Source: Cristatella mucedo (Eukaryota > Bryozoa > Phylactolaemata > Cristatellidae). Taken from it: a stretch of 64,000 bases of DNA. Every line of letters starts with the position of its first letter. Position 1 is the first letter of the stretch. The stretch covers positions 310,001 to 374,000 of the forward strand of contig WPIO01000129.1 in assembly GCA_009760855.2 (NCBI GenBank), written 5' to 3'. Of the stretch, positions 1-13,345 are shown piece after piece. The notes under the pieces are model-generated. The model saw only the letters and a program-made list of their open reading frames with translations. It was not told the DNA's origin and did not search any database. A program made the position numbers and the translations under genes.

Positions 1-18
1 ACCACAAACATATACATG

Positions 19-57
19 CACACACACACACACATGCACACACACACACACACACAG
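19..57. repeat. (AC)n microsatellite
   Basis: Two short runs of AC dinucleotides separated by a single ATGC interruption. This is a simple repeat with no coding signal. Confidence 0.9.
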
Positions 58-238
58 ACTTCATGGCCTTCGAAATTGGCATAGGCAGAGAGAGATATAT
101 GCATTTTTTTGTACCCCAAGCGTGTCTGTAGCCCAAGCTCCTCACGCATACATAGAATCTCTAAATGATTTATGCAGGCATGTGTGTTTGCATGTATTTT
201 GTGCTTGTGTTTGTTTGTGTGTTTGGGCTTGTTTGTAT

Positions 239-1097
<859 letters not shown>

Positions 1098-1225
1098 CAT
1101 TACCGATGTCGTGGGCTTGAATCCTGCTGTGAGCAATCCTTTATTGCTGCTGCAGGTGGTAGTGATAGCCTTGAAGGCTCTTCTGTCACTAAACAAAAAG
1201 AGGATGGTAAATCAGCTAGTTGTTG
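1098..1225 (+). mobile_element. SINE family A, 5'-truncated copy
   Basis: The stretch holds the B-box-like GGGCTTGAATCCTGC, the body segment with the paired GTGATAGCC and AAGGCTCTTCTGTCACT blocks, and the AATCAGCTAG terminus seen in the best copy near 62.13-62.31 kb. The tRNA-like 5' part is poorly preserved. Confidence 0.75.
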
Positions 1226-1359
1226 TACTGGCTGATGAAGAGATGGATGTGAAAAGACCAACCCAAGTCGAATTGCACTGACTACTAAGACAGACCAGAA
1301 GATAGGTGGAAATCAAAACATGAGGGGGAAAGAGACAGCGACCAAGATAAAAAAGAATA

Positions 1360-1535
1360 GAGTTACTGGTTGTGCCCCAGGGTTTAAAGTGCTTTACTGG
1401 TTGGGCCCCGGGTTTAAAGTATTCCCCTTTGACGACCGAGATCGGCAGCTCTCACCCTGAGGCAAATGTGAAGTGCCTGGATAGAGGTTAAGTTCTCTTG
1501 GGTGCTGTACGAATGAATTATACTTTATTATACTA
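1360..1535 (+). mobile_element. SINE family B, with duplicated head
   Basis: It ends with the family B tail (GAGGTTAAGTTCTCTTGGG then GCTGTACGAATGAATTATA). The head is present twice in tandem: ACTGGTTGTGCCCCAGGG and ACTGGTTGGGCCCCGGG each precede TTTAAAGT. The copy is diverged. Confidence 0.75.
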
Positions 1536-1621
1536 CTTATTCTAGAAAAAGTGGTGTAAGAGGGAAACCGCGATGGACTGGGACAGAAATAGGGAGGGAG
1601 ATATAGCCAGTGAGAGTTTGA

Positions 1622-1924
1622 GGGGTGAGAGAAGATAAAGATAGAGAGAGAGACAGACAGACAGACAGACTGACGGTGAGAGGAGAATGGAGAGAGAGAG
1701 AGAGTCAGTGAGAGGAGAAGGGGAGAGAGTGAGAGAGAGACGGTGAGAGGAGAATGGAGAGAGAAAGAGAGAGAGAGACGGCGAAAGGAGAATGGGGAGA
1801 GGGAGAGAAAGAGAGTGAGAGAGAGATGGGGAGAGAGAGAGAAAGAAAGAGTTAGAGAGGGAGCCGGTGAGAGGAGAATGGAGAGAGAAAGAGAGTGAGT
1901 GAGAGAGACGGTGAGAAGAGAATG

Positions 1925-1958
<34 letters not shown>

Positions 1959-2062
1959 GAGAGAGAAAATTAGAGAGAGGTGGTGAGAGGAGAATGGAGA
2001 GAGACAGACAGACAGACAGAGACGGTGAGAGGAGAATGGAGAGAGAGGCAATGAGGAGGGCA
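1622..2062. repeat. GA-rich minisatellite
   Basis: Irregular tandem units of roughly 30-60 bases contain the recurring block GGTGAGAGGAGAATGGAGAG, spaced by GA runs and by (CAGA)n stretches. The Ser-Leu-rich frame on the minus strand is a product of this repeat. Confidence 0.9.
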
Positions 2063-3753
2063 GAGGAAGGGGAAGAGGCGGGACAGACAAACGTACTGAG
2101 CGATTGCATGACTGAGCTTCAATCGGGCACAGCAGCATATCCTCCTCCTCCCCCCCCCCCGACGGGCGACGATTGACGCATTATTCTGAAGTAGCAAACA
2201 TGTGTATTGGCAAGTTTCATTCGCAAGAAATTCAAGCCACGTTAATGTGAAAGGCTTGCATATTTTTATAGTCACAGTTGCACTGCATGTCTTCTCAGCA
2301 TGTATGAGGTTCTTCAAGATTCGTCCGAATGCCAATTGTGCACAAATGGAAGCTAGCTTGTGCTGCCGTTACCACTTCCCCAGTGGAGCAGAAACCTGAA
2401 GCTGCCGCTGCTGAGCGTGAAAAGACTTTTTACAATTATTTTCAAATCGCCTAGTACGTTGGTAGCCTGCCCTAGAGAAAAGGCAGCAAGATGGCTTTGG
2501 ACTTCGGGGCATGCCGTCACTGCAAGGATGCGGCAGCTGATGCTAGCGCCGAGTTTTAGCAGGACCCCATTCACTCTACCGCCTTGAAGGCCTTTGCTGC
2601 GTACCCTGCTAGAAGACAGACTGCGATCAAGTCATGGATGCCCGGTCAGGCTGATCCCAAGCGGCTAGGGTCTGTCTGCAGGCTGCCGTGTCACATCGGC
2701 GGCCCCACGAGGTGCTTGCTTAGAGTTTATGGGTGAGTGGCTGATTCTATTCTCTGTCAGCCCCGACAGGTGACCGTCCTGAATAAGGGTGTAGATTCAA
2801 CGTTGAATCTCTTGGAGCTGGAGGCATCGCTGCTCGTTACACCTGCCTGTCATTCTGAAATTCTCTTCTTTACTAGTGAACAGGGTTGCCTCCTAAGGAA
2901 ACAATACGTTTTCTAAATGCTTTGCCCTCTTGAACACATTTCGGCGAAGCATACTTTGTGCCTGGTTGGCACTCACGCAGACTTCCAAAGCCGAAGTGCT
3001 TGGTAGAGCTGGTTACTTCTTTGCTTATAGTTGGATCTTTGTTAGCATGGCAATGAGCCTTGTTACCTAGTTACTAACGTTGCCTTTTAAATTCAGTACA
3101 ATTTCTGAACAAGTGGAAAGCAAGCACTGTATTGTGCCACATATGATAGATCTACTGGCATCGAATTTTGCATTCGGGAGCAGTCACGCATTGCTGCAGC
3201 CGATCATTGTCGTGTGATCACGGCACGCCATTACGAATGTGTCTTCAAGGTCAAAACCGGAACTAAATTTGTTTGAATCTACACAGAAGTCGGGCAGTGT
3301 TTTTAGACATTATACCAGCAGGATTTTGTGCTATTAACCCTCAACGGTGCAACGTAGATAGAAAACATTAGGGCTGAATAAATTTTGTAGTCGAAATACG
3401 GAACCTTAATATTAAAAGCAGAACATTTTCTTATTGAGTGTACTTAATTTTTCTTCACAGTGCAAAAGCTTAAGCCAGGGACAGCCGTTACTAATATTTG
3501 CCTGTGTTTGTGGAGAGAACTGCTTTCCCTAGTAGCCAGCAGCCAGTTGTTGCATTTGCCTTGAGCATGTAATGGAAATTTAAACGAAAACGTTGCCATA
3601 GTGAGACTTGCACTTCCCAGCTTCAGTATTATTCGCAGATATAGATATGTCGTGCTGAGGAGCTTCTAATTATTTGGGATAGACTGTGTTGTCACATTGT
3701 AAGACCTGCACGGGTGGCGCTGAACAGCCCTCTTGTTAAGGCTCTTATGTGAT
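2063..3753. other. No gene recognised
   Basis: A poly-C run lies at about 2150-2160. The rest is unique-looking, has no ORF above about 75 codons and shows no repeat I could match elsewhere in the window. Confidence 0.5.
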
Positions 3754-3897
3754 CAACTGCTCTCCTGACTCTGCTATGCTTCTCAGTTTCACTTTGTTGC
3801 ATGAGATTAAGTCTGTTGGCTACCGAATGCGTAAGACCCACATAGTCTGTGTGGCTTTGTGGAGTTACAGATGGATAAACATTGCATTACTTAAGCG
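3754..3897 (+). mobile_element. L2-like LINE, 5'-truncated 3' end
   Basis: The sequence from CAACTGCTCTCCTGACTCTG to the GGAGTTACAG block matches the 3' end of the LINE copy at 30.6-32.18 kb, including the segment TCTGTTGGCTACCGAATGCG. Only the last 150 bases or so remain, with an internal deletion after GAATGCG. Confidence 0.85.
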
Positions 3898-5802
3898 TGT
3901 CAATTGCTGATATCGCCACTGGTCTCTGCTTGACTGTCGAGGTCCTTCCAATATAATGTGTACAATACAAGATTCCGAACTGCTGTGCTACAATACGCTT
4001 AACTTGGGAATTCTTGCTGAAGAAAATTTAAAGTGCATAACAGTTGCTGCTGCATTAATAAAAGGATACGTTCAAATGTTGCCTCAAACACCTGTTGACC
4101 AAGGCGATTACTACAAACGTTATGAGTGTCGCAATGTGACTTATATGAAATTGTGGCTTAGTGGCAACTTGTACATTTCTGCGCGCCATATTAGAACAGC
4201 ATCCATAGAGCCCCGCTAAAGTAATCTTGCCGGTTTCTGTTCTTCAACAAGATCAAAGCTAAACAGTAACAGTGCATCAATAGTGGGACAAATAGGATAG
4301 CTACCCACCTATGCTGCCTTTGCCAAGTTCTTGGATGTATGTTTGCCAGCTCTGCAATCGTCATGAAAGTGAATGCTGACACGTGTTAATAAACATCCAT
4401 GGTTACCTTCTGACTTTAACGGTGTATATCATGGCATAGCTGTAGTGTCTATGACTCATAAAGTTTTGCATTTTGACGTAAGCTCAGTTGACCACGTTGT
4501 AATTAGCAGGTGTTGTGTATGCAATTACATGACTTTCTCCTTCCAAGCAATACTGGTTTCGAGTGACTAGAAACGCGATGTGTTTAGGAACTATCTGTGT
4601 TCTGTAACTGTGTTCAGTGCGCTTAACCCTCTTGTGTGACTGTAGGTTCTGGTTATGCTGTTTCATTCCATTCTGCGTGAACGATTGCAAAGATGTATTG
4701 CATCAGTGTCCTAGATGCAGTACGATCGTTGGAAAGTACATGAGAATGTGAACTGAACAGTTTTGGTTTCAAAAGTACTGCTTACAGCTCGCGGCTGGTT
4801 GTGGTCGCTCTGGATATCCATACCCGTTCGTGTTACTATTTGCTGTCGTCGCCACATTGCCGATATGGTGCTACCAGAATCTGTGATCTGAAACGTCCCT
4901 TCGTTACCATCTAGCACCCTATTGGTTACTGAGCCCACACCTACGATCGCTATGAGCTGCTTACGTGACGATTTCGGCAGGGCATGAGGCTTCTTGGTCT
5001 ACAGTCTGACCTTTGCCTCCTTTCTGCATGGACTTGTATATCAGGCAACTGCACTTTCTGATCCCTTTTGAGCAATAAATTTTCACTCTGTGTATTTTAC
5101 GAGCTTGTTCAGGGGGCTAGACTGGCTAGCTGCCTGCTTGTGACTTGCTGCTCAGACTGTATTCGGTTAGCCGTGAGGCTACGGCTGCAAGCACGACACT
5201 GCAATCATGTACGATCTTGTGCAACTTTGACAATAAAGCTGCTAGTATCAAGTTGTACTTCTGCTGCTATCAGGTCTCACCGCATGCTTGCAGATTTATG
5301 TATCTTAGGCATTCTAGACAGACATGTGCGTGGCAAGGTCTTCAAAGCAAGTTTTGATCCGCCGGTAAATAAACGAGATCAAATGCTGAGGATGTTTCAA
5401 AAGCTGGTGATACTGCATAAAAGAAGCGTCGATCCTGCATTTACCTGGATCGGGCTAAAATGTTGAATTTTAATTACCTGTAGTTACGACCTGTGGCGGC
5501 TCAGCAAACAGCAAATAGACCAGACATTGGAAGTATGCACTGACTCTACCCCATGGAATCTATGCCTCCAGCCAGACAGTACAGGGAAGGCACAATAAAC
5601 AAGCTTCTAGTACCAGACCACTGGAAATAACTTGGAAACGGCGATTAATAGCAGCAAACTAGTCACCACTGCTGCCATAGGGCTTCTTGTGCTGTGCCAT
5701 CATTCTTGAGCAGTGCTGTTGCAAGAAGCCTTTTTGTGCATTACGTCACTAGAAAATATCTGTCCTACGATGACCCTGTAGGTAAAGACCTGAGAGATTT
5801 GT
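3898..5802. other. No gene recognised
   Basis: AT/GC-balanced sequence with short open frames only (up to 132 codons at 5068-5466). None has a recognisable motif or is flanked by convincing splice sites. Confidence 0.45.
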
Positions 5803-5966
5803 GCCGAGCTGGTTTGGTCCAGCGCTTAAGGTGCTCGCCCTCCCCCCCCCCCCCCCCGACCAAGGTCTGGCTGAGGTCCTGGGCTCGAGCCCGGAGGCAT
5901 ATATGAAGCGCCTGAATAGAGATTAAGTTCTCTTGGGGCGCTATACAAATGAATTGTATTTTTATA
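5803..5966 (+). mobile_element. SINE family B, near full length
   Basis: The tRNA-like head runs from GAGCTGGTTTGGTCCAGCG through GTGCTCGCC and carries a B box, GGGCTCGAGCCC. It is followed by GCGCCTGAATAGAGATTAAG and the tail TTCTCTTGGGGCGCTATAC. A C16 run (5842-5857) has expanded between the A and B boxes. Confidence 0.9.
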
Positions 5967-6501
5967 TCGATGTTTCTCAAAACTGTCTGAGCCTCTAATT
6001 TAGACAGCCCATTTGCAGATGATATCCAGCAATTTTGAAAATGTCCTCTGTAAGGATGCTTCTGACACAGTTGCATCAGCAAAGTGATGTAAGTGCTCCA
6101 GTATGTTATAGCGAAGTGCGTCTCTCGTCTGCGCAGGCCCCACCAGTATTGTGTCTATGGTCGGTCGAGCATCGCGCTAGCTTGCCGTGAGAGCAGTGGG
6201 GTGGGGGTAACAACCGCGTGGGCAAATTTAGTTGCATGCTTCCAAACCGTTGGTTAGCAAGCCTGGTCCCTTAAAATACTGCAGCACACCTGCATACCGC
6301 CCTGGTTAGGCCTACGAGTGAGGTGCTTTAACGACCAGAGTCGTGGGCTCGTGCCCTGCCACATTGGCGAACGCTTCTTGATGAAGCTGTCTGTCTTTGC
6401 CCCCAAGTCCGATAATAGCCGACCGTGCCGAACGCAAAGCATGCCGCAAGCAGTGTGCGACACCGAGCGTATGATTAGGAAGTGCAGAGCTGCTCGGGAA
6501 A
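5967..6501. other. No gene; possible tRNA-like SINE head
   Basis: At about 6300-6360 a tRNA-like block (CTGGTTAGGCCTACGAGTG, then a degenerate GGGCTCGTGCCC B box) resembles the family B head without a tail. Nothing else is recognised. Confidence 0.4.

Positions 6502-6581
<80 letters not shown>
6502..6581. repeat. (CTG)n/(CAG)n trinucleotide tract, about 26 units
   Basis: An uninterrupted GCT repeat. It would read as poly-Gln on the minus strand (an open frame at 6254-6619) and poly-Cys or poly-Leu on the plus strand. The flanking residues show no known protein domain, so I treat it as a pure microsatellite rather than coding. Confidence 0.95.
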
Positions 6582-7793
6582 GAGGTCGAGGACGAGTCTG
6601 CGCAGAGACTCTTCTGCACTTTATGCCCGACCGGACGAGCTTGAATTCATTCGAAAGCGACAAACGGCACGACACTCGGTGTGCACAGCAGCTAGCAGCT
6701 GCTCGCTAAACGTCGGGCAGCCGGAGCGCTCTAATAAGACGGTGGGGGGGCAGCTGGTGGTCCGCAGAATGGGCCCGTGAGCACCCCCACCGCTAATCAT
6801 GTGCTCAACCGAATGGACCACCGTCTGCTCAAACACTATCTGACCAAGAATTATACTTGAAGACCTGCTGAAAGGCAATAGCCTGCCCCACCCATTTTTA
6901 CATCGGCTCTTAGTTGGCAGTTTTAATACTGATCCCGGACTATTACTGACTTAGGTCACTATGACGGAAGATGCAATACTTTTCTTCTGCCATTACACAC
7001 TACGAATCGCTGTGTGTATGTGTTCAATTTGGCTGGACGGGTGGAGTAGATCGTAAAGGTATGCGCCCTAGCTGCGACTGGAGCTCAACAAAATTCACAC
7101 GCTGCAAGCTGCATTGCAGGTTATCGGTAAAAAGAGAATGGGTCTTTGGCCCCATATAAATTAGGCACTTTATCTTCGGGTGCTACCAAAAAGCACACTG
7201 TAGGTAACTCACTCAATCAAATATGCATGGCTAAGATTACTTATTCCCTGGATGTTTAGGTCTGTTACATGAAAAATTCCAATGAGCTTGTTGAGGTATT
7301 CCTTCACATAACCGAATGGGCATTCAGACTAGGCTTCAAGCTAAATATATTGTGGTCCAAATGATGGCATGGCTTGCCATCATACCTGTCGATCCACGTG
7401 CATCTAATGACAACAGGATAAGTGTACATACATAGGGCACTATTAAAGCCCACATGATATTTTAACTGCCTTTCGTTCTGCAACTGGATGAAAGGGTGCT
7501 AAGCAATTAGCATAATTAGCCAACCACACTGACCTTGCTGCTGAGATCTCAAGTGTATGCCGACTGCCCTGCCATGGTGACCTTATTGCACCTTGCCTAC
7601 GTGTCGTGTTGAGTTCTGGTGGCAACCGTGAGTAAGATTGTTCATTCCTTGGTTTACCCCATGGGTTAAGATTCATTCCTTTAACGACCGAGGTCAAAAT
7701 GCTCACTTGTATGACCAAGGTCGAAGGCAAAAGCCCTTCGGCTTGTGTGGAGAAAGAAACTCAGCTCTCGCAATGTGCTGAAAAATTAATTAT

Positions 7794-7794
<1 letters not shown>
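6582..7794. other. No gene recognised
   Basis: Short frames only. A degenerate family B-like fragment (GGTTAAGATTCATTCCTTTA followed by ACGACCGAGGTC) lies near 7660-7700. Confidence 0.45.

Positions 7795-7877
<83 letters not shown>
7795..7877. repeat. Compound (AC)n-(AT)n microsatellite
   Basis: About 17 AC units run directly into about 24 AT units with one interruption. Confidence 0.97.
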
Positions 7878-7879
<2 letters not shown>

Positions 7880-8098
7880 CGGACAGGGTGTTTATGGGCA
7901 TATTGTATCCATAGTGCTTTCCATGTATAATATTGACAGCCTGACTACCAAGTGTCCCACGGGCTATGTCTGTCCCTCTCTATCTGTGTCTTTCACATTA
8001 ATGGTAGCCTTCAATTACTCTAGCCTTAGCTTAACTTATTTCCTGCCAATGTCGCTCTCGACGTACGATAAGGCTAGGCACCCAAACTTGACGAATAT

Positions 8099-8262
8099 TA
8101 TTAGCTGATTTAACAGCCTCATTTTTATAGTAGCAGAAGAGCCTTAAAGGCTATCACTGCCACTTGCAGCTGCCAATAAAATATTGCCCACTGCAGAATT
8201 CTAACCCACGAGGCATTGCCAAGATCAAGTACCTTACCTCCTGGGAAATCACGGCACAACTA
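8099..8262 (-). mobile_element. SINE family A, diverged
   Basis: Read on the minus strand it carries the B-box region, the paired GGCAGTGATAGCC and AAGGCTCTTCTGC blocks and the TTAAATCAGCTAA terminus. The tRNA-like head is heavily mutated. Confidence 0.85.
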
Positions 8263-9319
8263 GTGCACTTGGGTTTCACTAAGGTTTCAAATTATGTGAG
8301 CTTCTGATGATATCTCAATCATATTTTTTGAAGCTACGAGCGCTATGGGTGATGCCCTAATTAAGGCTCGTGGTGCCTGCATGATTCCAAAATGGGGGTC
8401 GTGGATACTCGCTCGTATCTGTCGTACTGAAAAAGACGATGTAGAAAACTGTGTGCTATCTGACGCCAAAGATCAACTCAATTGTCGTGTACAGTTCCTT
8501 TGTTACATAATTTGAGCATCTAACAAAGAAATTCACAAGTAGCTAGAACTTGCTAGGAAACAACTCGAGAACGTGTAGTAAGCTATGACAGCTAAGCAAT
8601 GCCTGGAAGCTTACCAATTTGTACATTTGTAAGTAGATTTGGCAAGGCAAGTCTTAAGCAAGGTCAGTAGTCTACCGAAATGCTCTCGTGTGTACGAGTC
8701 TGGATGCCTCTAGGCATCGGTTTCTCAGAAACTTGGAAATCTGCTCGTGAATGCGCATTTAAAGAAGGTTTCGTGGCCTTAAGTTACGTTGGAAACCTTT
8801 CAGGTAGACAGTGCGATGAAAAATAGAAAAGCAGTTCCTTATCAATCTCTGCTGTGACTCCCCTATCGATTCCAGCTGTGACCCCTTATCCCATAGGCAC
8901 TTTGCTATAGTCATTGCTTGCAAGATTTTGATATCTATGTTTTTAGCGCTGGTCATGGCTATCGTAATAACGACGGAAAAGATGCTACTCCCAGCACGTT
9001 GCTCTTTCTTTTTGGTTGGCTGTGATCTGCTTTGGTGCCATGCTCTGCAAAATTGAGATTCATTCCGAGATCAAGACAGCCTGAGCTAAACTCGCACTAG
9101 ACAAATATCGATGTTTGTCATCCCAAAGACACGATATCTTTAGAAGTGCTGATGCTAACTGATGAACAGGCGACTTTAAAATAAATTGAGAAAACAAAGG
9201 CATGCAATCTTACCCAACTAGCATTTCGATGGCCTTAATTAATGCAAAATCTGGCTGCATTCTACCTGGAGTCAAGATCACAGAAGACAAACGACAAGAA
9301 TAGCAAATAGTATTAAAAA
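8263..9319. other. No gene recognised
   Basis: Unique-looking sequence with open frames of at most 65 codons. Confidence 0.5.
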
Positions 9320-9498
9320 AATTTAATAAATCCTAAATCATTAAACAGCCTCTTTTTTATAGTGGCAGAAGAGCCTTAAGAAGGCTACCATCGCCACTGG
9401 CAGCCACAATAAACTATCGCCCACCTCAGGCTCCGAACCCAAGGGCAGAGGTCGTAAAAAGCAACCGCCTCACCTAGTGTGCCATCACGGCTTACCAA
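9320..9498 (-). mobile_element. SINE family A
   Basis: On the minus strand the copy runs from the head GCCGTGATGGCACACTAGG through GGCGGTTGC, a degenerate B box, the GGCGATGG and AAGGCTCTTCTGCC blocks and an ATTTATT-type tail. Confidence 0.9.
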
Positions 9499-11319
9499 TC
9501 AGTGTGTTGATAGTCTGACGCCTAACCATATCTTATTCTTACTTTGACGCAAGTAAGTTAGTTGCAACTTAATAGAAACCCGCCAGGGTGCCTGCTATGC
9601 TGCTGTCATGGCTGTGAATGCTATGCTGTGTGCCGTGGCATTTACAAAAGCAGCACAATTGCTCCTCACCGATGCTTGCTCGTGGCTTATTTACAGCTGC
9701 CAGTTCACTTCTACCGACAATATGAGAAGCCCGCACGCAAAATTGGTGCCTGGGACACAGCTAGTAATCCTAAATATTTCCGTGCCTGGTGTGTGATTGG
9801 TGAGTTCTTTATGCTGAGCTTCACTTTAGGACGTGCCACGAAGCCAATAACCCTCCATGCCACTTTGCCACTCCGACGCGAACGAAACCTGGCCAAAGCT
9901 CTCTCTGCAAAGTCTCGCGTGTGCTTACACTGCACGGTGGTGCTACCATGAGTGGTTAGACAGCAAAGCGCTCCCAGCTCCGGTCCGCTGCGAACCTCTT
10001 TGCATTGACTCCTATGCAAACGGCCACTATCAGGAATTATGGACCCCGGGGAGTTTGCTGGATGGTCAAGGTTCCCCTAACGGGTGGTGCAACTTTTTTG
10101 CTAGAAAAAATGCCTACTGTAACCTTTAGCTGAGTAGAAAACGCACAAAATTGCCCTACGGAAAACCAAAAAGTGGTGCAAAACACCGATTAAGCGAAAA
10201 AGTATAATGGCTGAATGTGAAGCTAAGTCAGCATGCTGCTGAAATGTATAGGCAACAAGCTGACTACTACCGACAGACTGAATGAACCGAGGGCTATACA
10301 TACATACATAGACCGATTGAGCAAACGACATTAAAACGTAGCATCACCAAGCCGCCGTGTAGCCGTATAACGTCGGGCTGGATAAGGCGGTTACATTTGC
10401 TTCGGATACCTAAACATTATAGTATTCCTCTGCTGATTAGGTAAGACCGTGTTAATATTTCATTCATCAGAATGGTTATTACATCTAGTGTGATAGTATT
10501 GTCTAGAAGACCCGCCAATAATATTAGCGTTGCGAGGACGATGCAGTCATAAGCAGCTTACTAAGTAAATTCAGGAGAGCCCAGTTGAACTGGGATACTC
10601 TTTGAAATTCGTAGTTGCCTCATACATTCTGATTCTTATTGCTAGTGTAGTGTTTAGTTTTCCACTGAGTCTGCTAGCTGTAGATTATTTCTGAACCGTA
10701 GATCACAATATATAGTCTAAGGATATCCCTCCAATTCTGATGCTTACTAGTTCTATATATGCAGCTGCTTTTAGATTTTTCATAGTATTCAGCTGCTCCT
10801 GAAAGACTACTCGAAATCACGCCTGTAGCATCCGGCTGTGATCAATTTTGTCGATCCTTTGCATTTCAGCCACTTTAAGTCAGCTTAGAATAGACGATGA
10901 CTTCCCGATATCCTCACCATCATTTCTGCCACCTAAACCAACACTACCACTGCTACATTAAACAAAGAGCAGTTATTTCCCTCGTATTAAATGCAAATTA
11001 TCTTAAAATTGTCTTTAATTACTGTAAAAACATCTAGCAAGTCCTTTTAATGTATAAACCTAAAGCTTTAAAATACTTCTCCGTCTTTTCATGGGAAGGG
11101 GTGGAATCGTACACGACTGTAGCTTTACAGAAATAAATGAGTATGGGTCTGATCAGCAGGTTTTCAATCTGACAGGATGTGATTTTGTGCCGACCACCGC
11201 AAGGACAGGTGACGATTGCTATGGAATCGTCCATTTCGCTTATTAATATAATTATACTTATAAGTATTAATATATTGGGATAAATCGAATAGCGATTGGG
11301 CCCAATCGAACTGTTCCAC
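9499..11319. other. No gene; orphan SINE A head
   Basis: A short plus-strand segment near 10352-10405, with GGGCTGGATAAGGCGGTTAC, resembles the family A head. Open frames at 9562-10129 overlap on both strands and show no motif. Confidence 0.4.
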
Positions 11320-13345
11320 TCGCTCACTTTCGCGACATTCGAAGCAGGCGCTTGCGCCGCCGCGGCTATGAAAACTGCTCGCTGACTGGCTAGGCCTTAC
11401 GTATTTATGCTGATGCTGCGCCCGACGTCTGGTCCCGGCGCCAGGCTACCTAGCGACTTGCCGCTCGGTACTTCCACCCCCCCCCCCACCGGAGCGCCCT
11501 GGCTACGTCCGCGGTTTCGCTGAAAGATGAAAGCCCTTCGCGCTCTGCGCCATCCAGCAATTCGTTTCATCGCAAAAAGTGTCCAGCGCCGACGGCGAGA
11601 TTCGCGGCGGCTGCTGGCCTCTTCTAGCAGGACCCGAAAGGGGGCGCGCCATTACCGTCGCGACCGCTACTTTTTGCGGCAAATGCCTGCATGCAAACGC
11701 CGGGCGCCTAGCGCCGGGCTGCTCCAGGGACCGACCAGCAAGTCGCAAGTCGTTCAACGCACACCCGGTCGCTTCCGTTGGCTGCCCAGCATCGAAATCA
11801 AAGGGCTCCGCTCTGCAGGGCGGTCGTCGACAGCGAGCGGCAGCGGCGTTTGCAGCGGCTACGGCTGAGCTTCGGCGCGGCATTACAGCGAGCTTCGCAG
11901 TCCCTCGTCGCCCCTGCCCCGGGGTATTTTCCACCGTAAGCAAAGCGCCCAGACAGAGATTTAGCTGGGCGATGGCGCTGCACCGATGCTGCTATTGCTG
12001 TCACTATTACTTGTACGGCTGCGACGTTCAAGCGCCTTTCTCCGAGAGACAGGCAGCGCAGCCTCGTCGGCTGGCAGCACTCGCTAAAGCAGCGGCTGCG
12101 CACTGGCCGCCGTCGGAGCAGCAAGTGTGCACGCCACGCATGGAGCGGACGGTGGTAGGGGGGGTGGTGGGATGCTTCGCAGGAAGCCGGCATCGCGCGC
12201 GCCGGCTCCGTTCGGACGGCGGCCAAGCTCCGAAGCCTCAGCAGGGACCACTCAGAGCAGACAGAGCATTTGGGCGCGTCCTGCTGGCGTGTCGGTGACG
12301 CTCAGACCGGGCTCTCCCGCACCGCAGCAACTGCTGAATGTGAAACGGTTTCGGGAAGGGCGAGAGACCACACATCGGCGCCGATGCGGCTAGCTAGACC
12401 GAACGACGCCGCGATCGCTCGGTGCAGTCGCCGAGGAGACTGTCGCGCTTGGGCTCCTCTCCTCTCTCTCGGGACACCCGGGAGCGGACGACGCCTGCGG
12501 CTACCGAGCTGCCGCTCGAGCGGTGCATTCGTCGCGAAGCGACAGCCCAGCAGCCGCGGGTAAGCAAAAGCCGCCATTGTAAGTCAGCCCGTACACAGTA
12601 CCGTTCTATTTTTGGCGGCCGTTGGCAAATAAATAGCCGCTCGGCAGTCGGCCGAGCTCGCCGCTCCTGTCGAGCGCGATCCGCGCCCGACATTTCGAGC
12701 AGCGGTGCGGTCAATGTCGACGCGTCTAGTATGCGGGAGGGATGCAGGGCCTCACCACCACTCCCCCCTCCTTCATGCGGCCCTCAGCCGCCAGCCAGCC
12801 AGCCAGCCGGCCGGAGGGACCGCCTATACCGGCGGACGGACCGGCTGGCTGCAGTCACGCGACTCGCATTCCGTCATCGCCACCCCTACGGCGCCGCAAC
12901 CGAGTCCCCAAGTCTTATCCTCGCGCGGGGACTGCGCGGCGGCACCAAATTGCCGAACGTCGTAAAGCACGACGGCTCGATTCACTACACGCCGATACAA
13001 GCAGCTTCAGCGACGGAAGGAAAGACGCCGAGAACTTGCAGACCTAGGGACGCTGGCCGGCCAGCGTCCCGTCGCCGCGGCGAATCTGGCCCCCTCGTCC
13101 TTCGCTGCAACTATTCCGGTGCAGCTAAAGGGGACACTCATTTCAAGACGCTGGATCTGGGCCGTCTCGTCGGACGCGCTTGTCGCCCGCAACCGACGTG
13201 CAGCCGCCCAAGTCGCGCGGCCAATCGGCCCATCTCACCCGACTACGCGGGTACCAGACGTCCGCCTAGGGACGTACCGCAGTTCGCAGCAATCAAGCGA
13301 AAAATCGAGCAGAAATCGGCGGCACTAAGCTCAAAAAATGTGTGT
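11320..13345. promoter_or_regulatory. CpG-rich block, possible promoter/5' exon region
   Basis: Composition rises sharply to GC-rich with dense CpG, TTCGCG and GCCGCC runs, against the AT-balanced flanks. Low-complexity open frames occur in several frames on both strands (longest 316 codons at 12422-13372), as expected by chance in GC-rich DNA where stops are rare. Candidate donor-like GTAAGC occurs near 12560 and 11937. No protein domain is visible. It could be a promoter or first-exon region of a gene whose other exons I cannot find, or simply an isochore fluctuation. Confidence 0.4.

Noticed and set aside
1542-2138. 198-codon Ser/Leu/Pro-rich minus-strand frame
   Set aside because: It is the translation of the GA minisatellite, without domain, signal or splice context.
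6254-6644. Poly-Gln and poly-Cys proteins
   Set aside because: They arise from the (CTG)n tract. Flanking residues are not conserved-looking, and all frames of the repeat are open.
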